A model generated the notes under the pieces. That model was not told the DNA's origin. It made no database searches and worked only from the letters and a program-made list of their open reading frames with translations. The position numbers and the translations under genes are program-made. A DNA stretch of 45,774 nt from Bacillota bacterium (GTDB taxonomy: Bacteria; Bacillota; Clostridia; Clostridiales; Clostridiaceae): assembly GCA_017861315.1 (NCBI GenBank), contig JAGFXP010000014.1, positions 1 to 45,774 on the forward strand, given 5' to 3'. Positions 34,313 to 41,404 of this stretch are shown in pieces; position 1 is the first letter of the stretch, and the number at the start of each line of letters is the position of its first letter.

Positions 34313-34331
34313 AAATTTGGCAACCAAATTT
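34306..34331 (-). repeat. Tandem duplication of the leading edge of repeat copy 3
   Basis: AAATTTGGTTGCC (minus sense) occurs twice back to back, 34331-34319 and 34318-34306. The second unit includes the first seven bases of the 31-bp repeat, so the 5' part of the element has been duplicated here. Confidence 0.8.
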
Positions 34332-34337
34332 AACCAG

Positions 34338-35657
34338 TTACTCTCTTATCTGCTTCTTAATGCCCTTCTTAAGGGTGTTCTCGTAGTCTATGAATTCATA
34401 GACGTCTTCCTTGAAGAGCTCGCTGAACTTTGAAAGCTCCTCAAGGGTGAGTTCCTCGATTGCCTTCTCCTGCTCTTCGCAGTAAAGCACTATCTCCCCT
34501 ATCACCTTATGTGCATTTCTGAAAGCCATGCCGTGGTTAACCAGGTAATCTGCGGCCTCAGTTGCATTCAGGAATCCCTTCTTTACAGAGTTGAAGGTGT
34601 TTTCCTTCTTGACCTTAAGTGTCCTGAGCATCCCGCTCATTATCTTAAGGCAGCTCTGCACAGTGTCCAGAGCATTGAAGAACTGCTCCTTGTCCTCCTG
34701 CATGTCCTTGTTGTATGCCAGAGGAAGCCCCTTCATTGTTGTCAGGAGTGCCATGAGGGATCCGTAGACCCTTCCTGTCTTACCCCTGATCAGCTCTGCA
34801 GCGTCGGGATTCTTCTTCTGGGGCATGATGCTGCTGCCAGTAGAGAACTCGTCGTCTATCAGCACGAAGTCGAACTCCTTGCTGCTCCAGAGGATAAGCT
34901 CCTCGCTCAGCCTGCTGAGGTGCATCATCACAAGCGAGAAATCAGACAAGAGCTCGATCAGGTAGTCCCTGTCGCTCACGCCGTCCATGAAATTGTCGAC
35001 AGGCTTCTTGAAACCAAGCGCCTTCGCCGTATGCATCCTGTCGATGTCGTATGTCGTGCCCGCAAGCGCACAGCATCCAAGAGGGCTCTCGTCGAGTATC
35101 TCTATGGCGTTAAGCAGCCTTTTTCTGTCCCTCTGGAACATGCTGTGGTACGCCATCATGTGGTACCTGAAGGTTACAACCTGCGCCCTCTGAAGGTGCG
35201 TGTAGCCAGGCATTATATAGTCGTTCTTGTCGCCGAGTTCCTTGATGACATCCAGCAGCTCCTCGAGGTATTCAACCACCTCCAGAGCCTTCCTCTTTGA
35301 ATAAAGCCTCATGTCAACGGCAACCTGGTCGTTTCTGCTCCTTGCAGTGTGGAGCTTCTTTCCCGTCTCCCCGATCCGGGCTATGAGGTTCATCTCCATG
35401 AAGCTGTGTATGTCCTCATAGTCGCCTTCTATCAGAAGAGTCCCGTCCTGTATATCCTTAAGGATTGAGTTAAGCCCCTCGGCTATCTTGTCGCGCTCAT
35501 CCCCGGTAAGTATGCCGCTTTTAGCAAGCATGTTTACGTGGGCAAGGCTTCCCTCGATATCCTCGTAGTACAATGTCCTGTCAAAGCTTAATGAACTGTT
35601 AAAATCCTCCATAAGCTTGCTTTCAGCTTTTTTAAATCTACCGCCCCACAGTTTCAT
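34338..35657 (-). CDS. argH: Argininosuccinate lyase
   Basis: Last step of arginine synthesis: cleaves argininosuccinate to arginine and fumarate. 439 residues. N-terminus MKLWGGRFKK is family-typical. The fumarase/aspartase superfamily loop GSSIMPQKKNPDAAEL is complete with its catalytic Ser, and TARSRNDQVAVDMR and PGYTHLQRAQ (active-site His region) are present. It starts 2 bases after the argG stop, so the pair is coupled. Last gene of a five-gene minus-strand run with the amino-acid transporter, and followed by repeat copy 3. Confidence 0.97.
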   Translation of the reverse strand: MKLWGGRFKKAESKLMEDFNSSLSFDRTLYYEDIEGSLAHVNMLAKSGILTGDERDKIAEGLNSILKDIQDGTLLIEGDYEDIHSFMEMNLIARIGETGKKLHTARSRNDQVAVDMRLYSKRKALEVVEYLEELLDVIKELGDKNDYIMPGYTHLQRAQVVTFRYHMMAYHSMFQRDRKRLLNAIEILDESPLGCCALAGTTYDIDRMHTAKALGFKKPVDNFMDGVSDRDYLIELLSDFSLVMMHLSRLSEELILWSSKEFDFVLIDDEFSTGSSIMPQKKNPDAAELIRGKTGRVYGSLMALLTTMKGLPLAYNKDMQEDKEQFFNALDTVQSCLKIMSGMLRTLKVKKENTFNSVKKGFLNATEAADYLVNHGMAFRNAHKVIGEIVLYCEEQEKAIEELTLEELSKFSELFKEDVYEFIDYENTLKKGIKKQIRE

Positions 35658-35659
35658 GA

Positions 35660-36862
35660 CTATTTGTCCCTGTTCTTAACCATGGCAGCTATTTTTGAAG
35701 GAAGTCCGAAGAGGTTTATGAAGCCTTCTGCATCCTTGTGGCTGTAAAGCTCGCTTGCTCCAAAGGATGAAATGCTTTCGTCATAAAGAGCATAAGGAGT
35801 GTCGACGCCTGCAACCATGATGTTGCCTTTGTAAAGCTTAAGCTTGACTGTTCCAGTAACGTTCTTCTGAGTAGCGTCGACGAACGCATCGAGTGCTTCC
35901 TTGAGCGGCGTGAACCAAAGTCCGTCATATACCAATTCGCCGTACTTTATCGCTACCTGCTGTTTGTAGTGGAATGTGTTCTTGTCTATTGTGAGTCTTT
36001 CGAGCTCCTTGTGTGCTGCGTATATGAGAGTTCCGCCCGGAGTCTCGTAAACGCCCCTTGATTTCATTCCTACAAGTCTGTTCTCTACGATGTCTATTAT
36101 GCCTATGCCGTTTTCTCCGCCTATCTTGTTGAGCAGCTCGACCATGGCAACAGGATTCATCTCTTCTCCGTTGATTTTCTTGAGAATTCCCTTTTCAAAG
36201 TAGAAGTCTACAAATGTAACTTCGTCCTTAGCCAGCTCAGGTGGAGTAGTCATGAGGTACATGTCCTGCTTGTGGGCCTGCTTAGGATCCTCAAGCTCGC
36301 CGCCTTCGTGGCTCAGGTGCCAGAGGTTTCTGTCTCTTGAGTATATCTTCTCCTTCGTTACAGGTACTTCTACGCCTTTCTCCAATGCGTAGTCGATAGC
36401 GTCTTCTCTTGATTTGATGTCCCAGATTCTCCAAGGAGCGATGATTTTTATTGTAGGATCGAAGCTTGCGACGCCTATCTCAAAACGCACCTGGTCGTTT
36501 CCTTTTCCTGTGCAGCCGTGAGCTATATACTTAGCCCCTTCCTTGTGAGCAATCTCAACGAGCCTCTTTGCCATGAGCGGTCTTGCAAGAGCAGTTCCGA
36601 TCATGTATTTTTCTTCATAAAGAGCCGTCGCCTTTACTGCCTTGAAAAGATAGTCTGTGACGAACTCTTCCTTGCAGTCCTCTACGTATATCTTTGATGC
36701 GCCTGTCCTTAAAGCTTTTGCTCTTACAGCTTCCATGTCGTCGCCCTGTCCTACATCTATGCATACAGCTATAACTTCAAGGTCGTAGTTCTCCTTAAGC
36801 CATGGAATAATTATTGATGTGTCCAATCCGCCTGAATATGCCAAAATAACCTTATCTTTCAT
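35660..36862 (-). CDS. argG: Argininosuccinate synthase
   Basis: ATP-dependent condensation of citrulline with aspartate. 400 residues. The PP-loop [15 protein letters not shown] is at residues 8-22, followed by [30 protein letters not shown] and [17 protein letters not shown], all family signatures. ATG 36862 follows GGGAGGG. It lies 59 bases after the transporter ATPase gene in the same direction, and that gap has two small AT-rich palindromes (36906-36921 and 36882-36897) but no clear promoter. No other arginine genes (argF, carAB, argBCDJ) are present, so only citrulline to arginine is covered here. Confidence 0.97.
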   Translation of the reverse strand: MKDKVILAYSGGLDTSIIIPWLKENYDLEVIAVCIDVGQGDDMEAVRAKALRTGASKIYVEDCKEEFVTDYLFKAVKATALYEEKYMIGTALARPLMAKRLVEIAHKEGAKYIAHGCTGKGNDQVRFEIGVASFDPTIKIIAPWRIWDIKSREDAIDYALEKGVEVPVTKEKIYSRDRNLWHLSHEGGELEDPKQAHKQDMYLMTTPPELAKDEVTFVDFYFEKGILKKINGEEMNPVAMVELLNKIGGENGIGIIDIVENRLVGMKSRGVYETPGGTLIYAAHKELERLTIDKNTFHYKQQVAIKYGELVYDGLWFTPLKEALDAFVDATQKNVTGTVKLKLYKGNIMVAGVDTPYALYDESISSFGASELYSHKDAEGFINLFGLPSKIAAMVKNRDK

Positions 36863-36921
36863 AATTTAACCCTCCCAAAATTTAAAACTGGTTTTAATTT
36901 TTATGTTGATTTTAATTTCAA

Positions 36922-37662
36922 CTACATTAGCACTTTTTCAAGGAACGCCTTTGTCCTGTCTTCCTTAGGCTTGCTGAATATGTCCTCAGGTTTGCCCTCT
37001 TCGACGATCTTGCCGCCGTCCATGAATATCACCCTGTCGGCAACTTCCTTGGCGAAGCCCATCTCGTGGGTTACGACAACCATGGTCATGCCCTCATTTG
37101 CCAGGTCCTTCATAACGCTTAGAACCTCTCCAACGAGTTCAGGATCAAGCGCCGATGTAGGCTCGTCGAACAGCATTATGTCAGGATTCATTGCAAGGGC
37201 TCTGGCAATAGCCACCCTCTGCTTCTGTCCTCCTGAAAGCTTTGAAGGATAGTAATCCATCTTGTCGCCCAGGCCAACCTTGTTGATGAGCTTCTTTGCC
37301 CTTTCGAGAACGACAGCTTTGTCTTCCTTTTTCACAACAAGAGGCGCCTCCATTACGTTCTGAAGCACAGTCATGTGCGGGAAAAGGTTGAACTGCTGAA
37401 AAACCATTCCCATCTTTGTTGTCAGGTTTCTCATCTGCTTCTTGTCCTTCGGGTCAAGCGTTTCGCCTTCGATGACTATCTTGCCGCCGTTGATCTCCTC
37501 AAGGTGGTTCAGACACCTGAGGAAGGTGCTTTTTCCTGAACCCGAAGGCCCGATTATGCAGAGCACTTCTCCTTTTTTAACATTTACAGTTATGTCTTTG
37601 AAAACTTCCAAATCACCGAACCTTTTGGTCAGGTTAGAAGCTTCTATCATATATTCTTCCAA
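36922..37662 (-). CDS. Polar amino-acid ABC transporter ATP-binding protein (GlnQ type)
   Basis: Cytoplasmic ATPase subunit of an amino-acid importer, 246 residues. Walker [11 protein letters not shown]-loop [14 protein letters not shown], signature [17 protein letters not shown], Walker [15 protein letters not shown] and switch His in [10 protein letters not shown] are all canonical. The frame opens with a GTG at 37689, but AAGGAGGG ends 7 bases before TTG 37662, which gives a normal-length protein; ATG 37650 is a second possibility. It begins 17 bases after the permease stop codon. It may also energise the ATPase-less pair at 4181-5645. Confidence 0.95.
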   Translation of the reverse strand: MEEYMIEASNLTKRFGDLEVFKDITVNVKKGEVLCIIGPSGSGKSTFLRCLNHLEEINGGKIVIEGETLDPKDKKQMRNLTTKMGMVFQQFNLFPHMTVLQNVMEAPLVVKKEDKAVVLERAKKLINKVGLGDKMDYYPSKLSGGQKQRVAIARALAMNPDIMLFDEPTSALDPELVGEVLSVMKDLANEGMTMVVVTHEMGFAKEVADRVIFMDGGKIVEEGKPEDIFSKPKEDRTKAFLEKVLM

Positions 37663-37678
37663 ACTAAATCCCTCCTTA

Positions 37679-38326
37679 TTAGTAGACACTCAACTTCTTC
37701 TCATAGATCGAGAATATTGTGGTGAAAACTGTTGTCATTACCAGGTACAGTACAGCCGCAGTAGCAAATATCTCGATAGGCTTGAAAGTCGATGCGTACA
37801 TCTGCTGCGCTGATCTCATCAGTTCAACCATTGCGATGGTTGAAACCAGCGAGGTATCCTTGAGTATTGTAATAAATTCATTTCCAACTGGAGGTATGAT
37901 AACCTTGAAAGTCTGTGGTAGTACGATTTTGCGCATGGTTTCAGAATAGCTGAAGCCCAGCGCCTTGGCTGCCTCAAACTGTCCCTTGTCTATGGACAGG
38001 ATACCGCCTCTTATAATTTCCGCCATATATGCTCCTGAGTTCAATCCCAGACCTATGACAGCTGCCTGGAAAGGCGTGAGCCTTATCCCTACTGACGGCA
38101 GACCATAGTAAAAGAAGAACAGCTGCAAGAGCATAGGTGTTCCCCTGATTATCCATGTATAAAAGTTTGATATCTGGCTCAAGACAATATTGCTTGAAAG
38201 CCTCATCAATGCAAATAATATTCCCAGGACAGTTCCAAGAACCAGTGTGATCACTGTCAGTTCAACTGTCATAATACTTCCTTTTAAAAGTATGGGCAAA
38301 GTCCTAATGATAATGTCTATGTCCAA
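37679..38326 (-). CDS. Polar amino-acid ABC transporter permease
   Basis: Membrane subunit of the same importer, 215 residues, about five spans. [23 protein letters not shown] near residues 48-70 and the EAA loop [22 protein letters not shown] near 115-137 mark the HisM/GlnP family. Start: the frame opens at GTG 38335, but that GTG lies within the GGAGTG ribosome binding site, so TTG 38326 is preferred at 8-base spacing. A hairpin sits between it and the binding-protein gene, which would favour higher expression of the binding protein. Confidence 0.93.
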   Translation of the reverse strand: MDIDIIIRTLPILLKGSIMTVELTVITLVLGTVLGILFALMRLSSNIVLSQISNFYTWIIRGTPMLLQLFFFYYGLPSVGIRLTPFQAAVIGLGLNSGAYMAEIIRGGILSIDKGQFEAAKALGFSYSETMRKIVLPQTFKVIIPPVGNEFITILKDTSLVSTIAMVELMRSAQQMYASTFKPIEIFATAAVLYLVMTTVFTTIFSIYEKKLSVY

Positions 38327-38357
38327 AACGTTCACTCCAATTCACAATATTAACAGA

Positions 38358-38396
38358 CAGGAAATTAGGATTCATCGGGTGAGAATCCTAATCCTG
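38358..38396 (-). terminator. Intercistronic hairpin between binding protein and permease genes
   Basis: Reading minus: CAGG-ATTAGGATTC, a 9-base loop, GAATCCTAAT-TT-CCTG, a 10-bp core (38364-38373 with 38383-38392) extended by 4 bp after a two-base bulge. There is no T-run, so partial attenuation or protection of the upstream mRNA end is more likely than full termination. Confidence 0.6.
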
Positions 38397-38404
38397 AAAT
38401 TTCC

Positions 38405-39208
38405 TTATTTAGCGTATGCGTCGTACCCGAACCATTTCTGTGAAAGCTCTGACATTGTGCCGTCAGCTACCAATTCATCGAATATTTTCTGCACTTCTGC
38501 AGTCAATTCTGTTTCGTCTTTTTCAAGGCCCATGCCCATCGGCTCTTCTGTAAGCAGTCCTTCCAGTATTTTGTACTGGTCTGCAGCTTCGCTCTTTGCT
38601 ATATAGTATCCGCCAACCGGCTTGTCTGTAACCACTGCATCGATTCTTCCACCGATCAGCAGGTCCTGAAGCTCTTCAGTAACTTTGTCGTAGCTTCTGA
38701 CTTCAGCAGTGCCTTCTATCTTCTTTGCAGCCTCTTCTCCAGTTGATCCGAGCTGGGCTCCAATAACCTTTCCCTGAAGGTCTGCAACTGTCTGTATGTC
38801 CGAATCAGCTCTTACGATTATTGCCTGGCCGCTCTGGAGGTAAGGTCCTGCGAAAGCAATTTCTTTCTCTCTTTCGCTAGTCCAGCTCAATCCCGATACA
38901 ATCATGTCGAACTTGTCTGAGTTGAGTGCGAGTATTATTCCGCTGAACTCAGTCGGTACAAACTCAACTTTGACTCCGAGCTTCTCTGCTATCTTGGTGG
39001 ACAGGTCTATGTCAAAACCTATGAGGTTGTTCTGATCATCCCTGTATTCGAATGGTGGAAAATCATCAGCCAATCCAATCTTCAAAACGCCGGCCTTCTT
39101 AATATCATCCACTGTTGTCGTCTTGGGTTCTGATGAGCATCCAGCAAACAACGCCGCTGCCATAACTGCTGTCATCAAAACCGCTGCAATTTTTTTCATT
39201 TTTTTCAT
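38405..39208 (-). CDS. Amino-acid ABC transporter substrate-binding lipoprotein (family 3), second copy
   Basis: Secreted lipoprotein, 267 residues. Signal peptide with lipobox LFAGC, Cys at residue 24. Family 3 motifs: LIGFDIDLSTKIAEKLG, TSEREKEIAFAGPY (carboxylate-binding Arg) and VVTDKPVGGYYIAKS (amino-binding Asp). ATG 39208 (MKKMKKI) follows GGGGAG; an upstream ATG at 39277 sits between the promoter elements and the leader and is not credible. First gene of the run binding protein, permease, ATPase, argG, argH, with a near-consensus promoter at 39269. Placement with argGH suggests citrulline, arginine or aspartate as ligand; this is inference. Confidence 0.94.
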   Translation of the reverse strand: MKKMKKIAAVLMTAVMAAALFAGCSSEPKTTTVDDIKKAGVLKIGLADDFPPFEYRDDQNNLIGFDIDLSTKIAEKLGVKVEFVPTEFSGIILALNSDKFDMIVSGLSWTSEREKEIAFAGPYLQSGQAIIVRADSDIQTVADLQGKVIGAQLGSTGEEAAKKIEGTAEVRSYDKVTEELQDLLIGGRIDAVVTDKPVGGYYIAKSEAADQYKILEGLLTEEPMGMGLEKDETELTAEVQKIFDELVADGTMSELSQKWFGYDAYAK

Positions 39209-39268
39209 TTTCTTCTCCCCTTTTCTTAAAATACATAAAAGTCGCATCACTAACTTTTCAATATCATA

Positions 39269-39297
39269 ATTATACAATGCGCATAATATTTATGCAA
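39269..39297 (-). promoter_or_regulatory. Promoter of the transporter-argGH cluster with operator-like repeat
   Basis: Reading minus: TTGCAT (39297-39292), 17 bases, TATAAT (39274-39269). GCATAA-ATA-TTATGC (39295-39281) is a perfect inverted repeat overlapping the -35. AAGTATTGCAT (39302-39292) is identical to 11 bases of the palindrome in front of aconitase. Confidence 0.75.
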
Positions 39298-39331
39298 TAC
39301 TTTTTTAGCGTTTTTTTCAAGAAAATGAATG

Positions 39332-39357
39332 CGGCGGCCGCATGTTTGCGGCCGCCG
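39332..39357 (-). terminator. GC-rich terminator hairpin after aconitase
   Basis: CGGCGGCCGC (39332-39341), 6-base loop, GCGGCCGCCG (39348-39357). On minus it is followed by CATTCATTTTC, an interrupted T-tract. It separates aconitase from the downstream transporter operon. Confidence 0.75.
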
Positions 39358-39371
39358 AGGCTTGATATATG

Positions 39372-41294
39372 CTATTCGCCAGCTTTTACCATATTCAGGA
39401 GACCGCCTGAAATTATCATCTTCTTCTGTCTTTCAGGCAGCTTGAATTCCATGATGTATTCGTGGCCGTTTGTCTTATTCTTCACGATTATCTCGTCATT
39501 TCTAACCTGGGCCTGTGCGTCTTCGATCATAAGCTCGTCCATCTCGTCGATGTCATCGTAATCCGCTTCTGATTTGAATACCAGAGGCATGATTCCGTTG
39601 TTGATGAGGTTTGCCATGTGTATTCTTGCGAATGATTTTGCAAGCACAGCCTTTATCCCCAGGAAAAGCGGCGCAAGAGCTGCATGCTCCCTGCTTGATC
39701 CCTGTCCATAGTTGCTTCCCGCAACAACGAATCCGCCGTTGTTCTCCTTGGCCTTCTTAGGGAAATCCTTGTCTGAAGGAGTCAGGCAGTATTCTGAAAG
39801 GTAAGGGATGTTTGACCTGTAAGGAAGAAGCTTAGCGTTTGAAGGCATTATGTGGTCAGTGGTTATGTTGTCTCCAAGCTTTGTCAGCACTTTTCCTGTT
39901 ACAGCTTCAGCAAGCGGCAGTGCGCAAGGGAAAGGCTTTATGTTAGGACCTCTTACGATCTCAACTTTGCTGCTGTCCTCTGCCGGATGTATTATCAGGT
40001 TGTCGTTTATAATGAATTCCTTAGGCATTTCGATTTTGACATCTTCGCCAAGTGTCCTAGGGTCTGTGATGTATCCTGTCAGAGCAGACGCCGCTGCAGT
40101 TTCAGGGCTCACTATATAAACCTGGGCCGAAACAGTTCCGGATCTTCCTTCGAAGTTTCTGTTGAAGGTCCTGAGGGATACTGCGTTTGTGACCGGCGAC
40201 TGCCCCATCCCTATGCATGGTCCGCATGCGCACTCCAGCACCCTGGCTCCGGCTGATACTATTGAAGAAAGGGCCCCGTTTTTGGCCAGCATGTTAAGAA
40301 CCTGCCTTGATCCAGGCGCTATTACAAGCGAGGTTGTGTCATTGACAGTCTTTCCGTCGAGGATCCTGGCTGTCTTCATCATGTCTGCATATGAAGAGTT
40401 TGTGCAGCTTCCTATTCCGACCTGGTCAACCTTTATGCCTTTAAGCGAGCTTACCTTGACCACATTGTCAGGGCTGTGCGGGCATGCTGCCATCGGCTCA
40501 AGCTCTGAAAGGTTTATCTCGACGACTTCGTCGTACGCGGCATCCTCATCAGCCTTGAGTTCAACGAAATCCTTCTCCCTGTCCTGCGCCTTGAGGAATT
40601 CGAGTGTGACCTCGTCGCTTGGGAATATTGATGTAGTTGCCCCGAGCTCAGCTCCCATGTTTGTTATTGTTGCTCTCTGAGGAACGGTAAGTGTTTTCAC
40701 TCCCGGGCCTGAATATTCGAATATCTTGTTGACTCCGCCTTTAACTGTGAGCCTTCTGAGAAGCTCAAGGATTATGTCCTTCGCCGAAACCCAGGGTTGA
40801 AGCTCTCCGGTCAGGTTAACTTTTACTATCTTAGGCATTGTGATGTAGTATTCTCCTCCGCCCATTGCGACCGCAACGTCCAGTCCGCCCGCTCCCATCG
40901 CAAGCATTCCGATTCCGCCGCCTGTAGGGGTATGGCTGTCTGATCCCAGAAGGGTATCTCCCGGGATTCCGAACCTTTCAAGGTTTACCTGATGGCATAT
41001 GCCGTTTCCCGGTTTTGAAAAGTAGATGCCGTGTTTTTTTGCTACTGTCTGGATGTACAGCTGGTCGTCAGCATTTTCAGGGCCTGACTGAAGCATATTG
41101 TGGTCAATGTACGCAACCGATCTCTTTGTCTTAACCTTGTCTATACCCATGGCTTCGAACTGAAGGTATGCCATGGTTCCTGTTGAATCCTGAGTAAGGG
41201 TCTGATCTATCTTAATAGCAATTTCCTCTCCTGCTTTCATCTCTCCCTTAACAAGATGCTTGCTGATTATCTTTCTAGAAACATTTAATCCCAT
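39372..41294 (-). CDS. Aconitate hydratase, short (Aquifex-like) type
   Basis: 4Fe-4S enzyme that isomerises citrate to isocitrate. 640 residues, shorter than AcnA/AcnB (about 850-900) and matching the compact aconitase group related to isopropylmalate isomerase. Seen: YIDHNMLQSG, LLGSDSHTPTGGGIGMLAMGAGGLDVA, IGSCTNSSYADM (first cluster cysteine), CACGPCIGMG (other two cysteines), APGSRQV, and the C-terminal swivel domain with GGFVVAGSNYGQGSSREHAAL. ATG 41294 follows GGAGGAG. It lies after the Re-citrate synthase gene but has its own promoter and a striking palindrome in its leader. An isopropylmalate isomerase role is less likely because both subunits are fused and the partner is a citrate synthase. 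Confidence 0.94.
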   Translation of the reverse strand: MGLNVSRKIISKHLVKGEMKAGEEIAIKIDQTLTQDSTGTMAYLQFEAMGIDKVKTKRSVAYIDHNMLQSGPENADDQLYIQTVAKKHGIYFSKPGNGICHQVNLERFGIPGDTLLGSDSHTPTGGGIGMLAMGAGGLDVAVAMGGGEYYITMPKIVKVNLTGELQPWVSAKDIILELLRRLTVKGGVNKIFEYSGPGVKTLTVPQRATITNMGAELGATTSIFPSDEVTLEFLKAQDREKDFVELKADEDAAYDEVVEINLSELEPMAACPHSPDNVVKVSSLKGIKVDQVGIGSCTNSSYADMMKTARILDGKTVNDTTSLVIAPGSRQVLNMLAKNGALSSIVSAGARVLECACGPCIGMGQSPVTNAVSLRTFNRNFEGRSGTVSAQVYIVSPETAAASALTGYITDPRTLGEDVKIEMPKEFIINDNLIIHPAEDSSKVEIVRGPNIKPFPCALPLAEAVTGKVLTKLGDNITTDHIMPSNAKLLPYRSNIPYLSEYCLTPSDKDFPKKAKENNGGFVVAGSNYGQGSSREHAALAPLFLGIKAVLAKSFARIHMANLINNGIMPLVFKSEADYDDIDEMDELMIEDAQAQVRNDEIIVKNKTNGHEYIMEFKLPERQKKMIISGGLLNMVKAGE

Positions 41295-41336
41295 AAATAC
41301 TCCTCCTAATCAATAGTTTAAATAGTTTTGAGCAAA

Positions 41337-41365
41337 ATTTAAGTATTGCATCGCAATACTTAAAT
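41337..41365. promoter_or_regulatory. 13-bp perfect palindrome at the aconitase transcription start
   Basis: ATTTAAGTATTGC (41337-41349), spacer ATC, GCAATACTTAAAT (41353-41365). It begins 7 bases downstream of the -10 box at 41373, so it spans about +1 to +29. It can act as an operator or as a 5' stem-loop of the aconitase mRNA. The half-site word AAGTATTGCAT recurs at the transporter promoter (39302-39292). Confidence 0.7.
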
Positions 41366-41372
41366 AATTAAT

Positions 41373-41401
41373 ATTATAAACTTTTGTGAATAAACTTACA
41401 A
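41373..41401 (-). promoter_or_regulatory. Promoter of aconitase
   Basis: Reading minus: TTGTAA (41401-41396), 17 bases, TATAAT (41378-41373). It lies between the Re-citrate synthase stop (41405) and the palindrome. Confidence 0.7.
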
Positions 41402-41404
41402 CTG

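Noticed and set aside
34509..35300. 263-codon open frame antisense to argH
   Set aside because: argH is fully supported by motifs; the antisense frame is a by-product of its codon use.
36863..36921. T-box or other riboswitch before argG
   Set aside because: The gap is only 59 bases and has no T-box core or terminator-antiterminator pair.
39281..39295. ARG box at the transporter promoter
   Set aside because: The palindrome has the right size for an ArgR site but I cannot match it to a clostridial ArgR consensus with certainty; kept only as an operator-like repeat.
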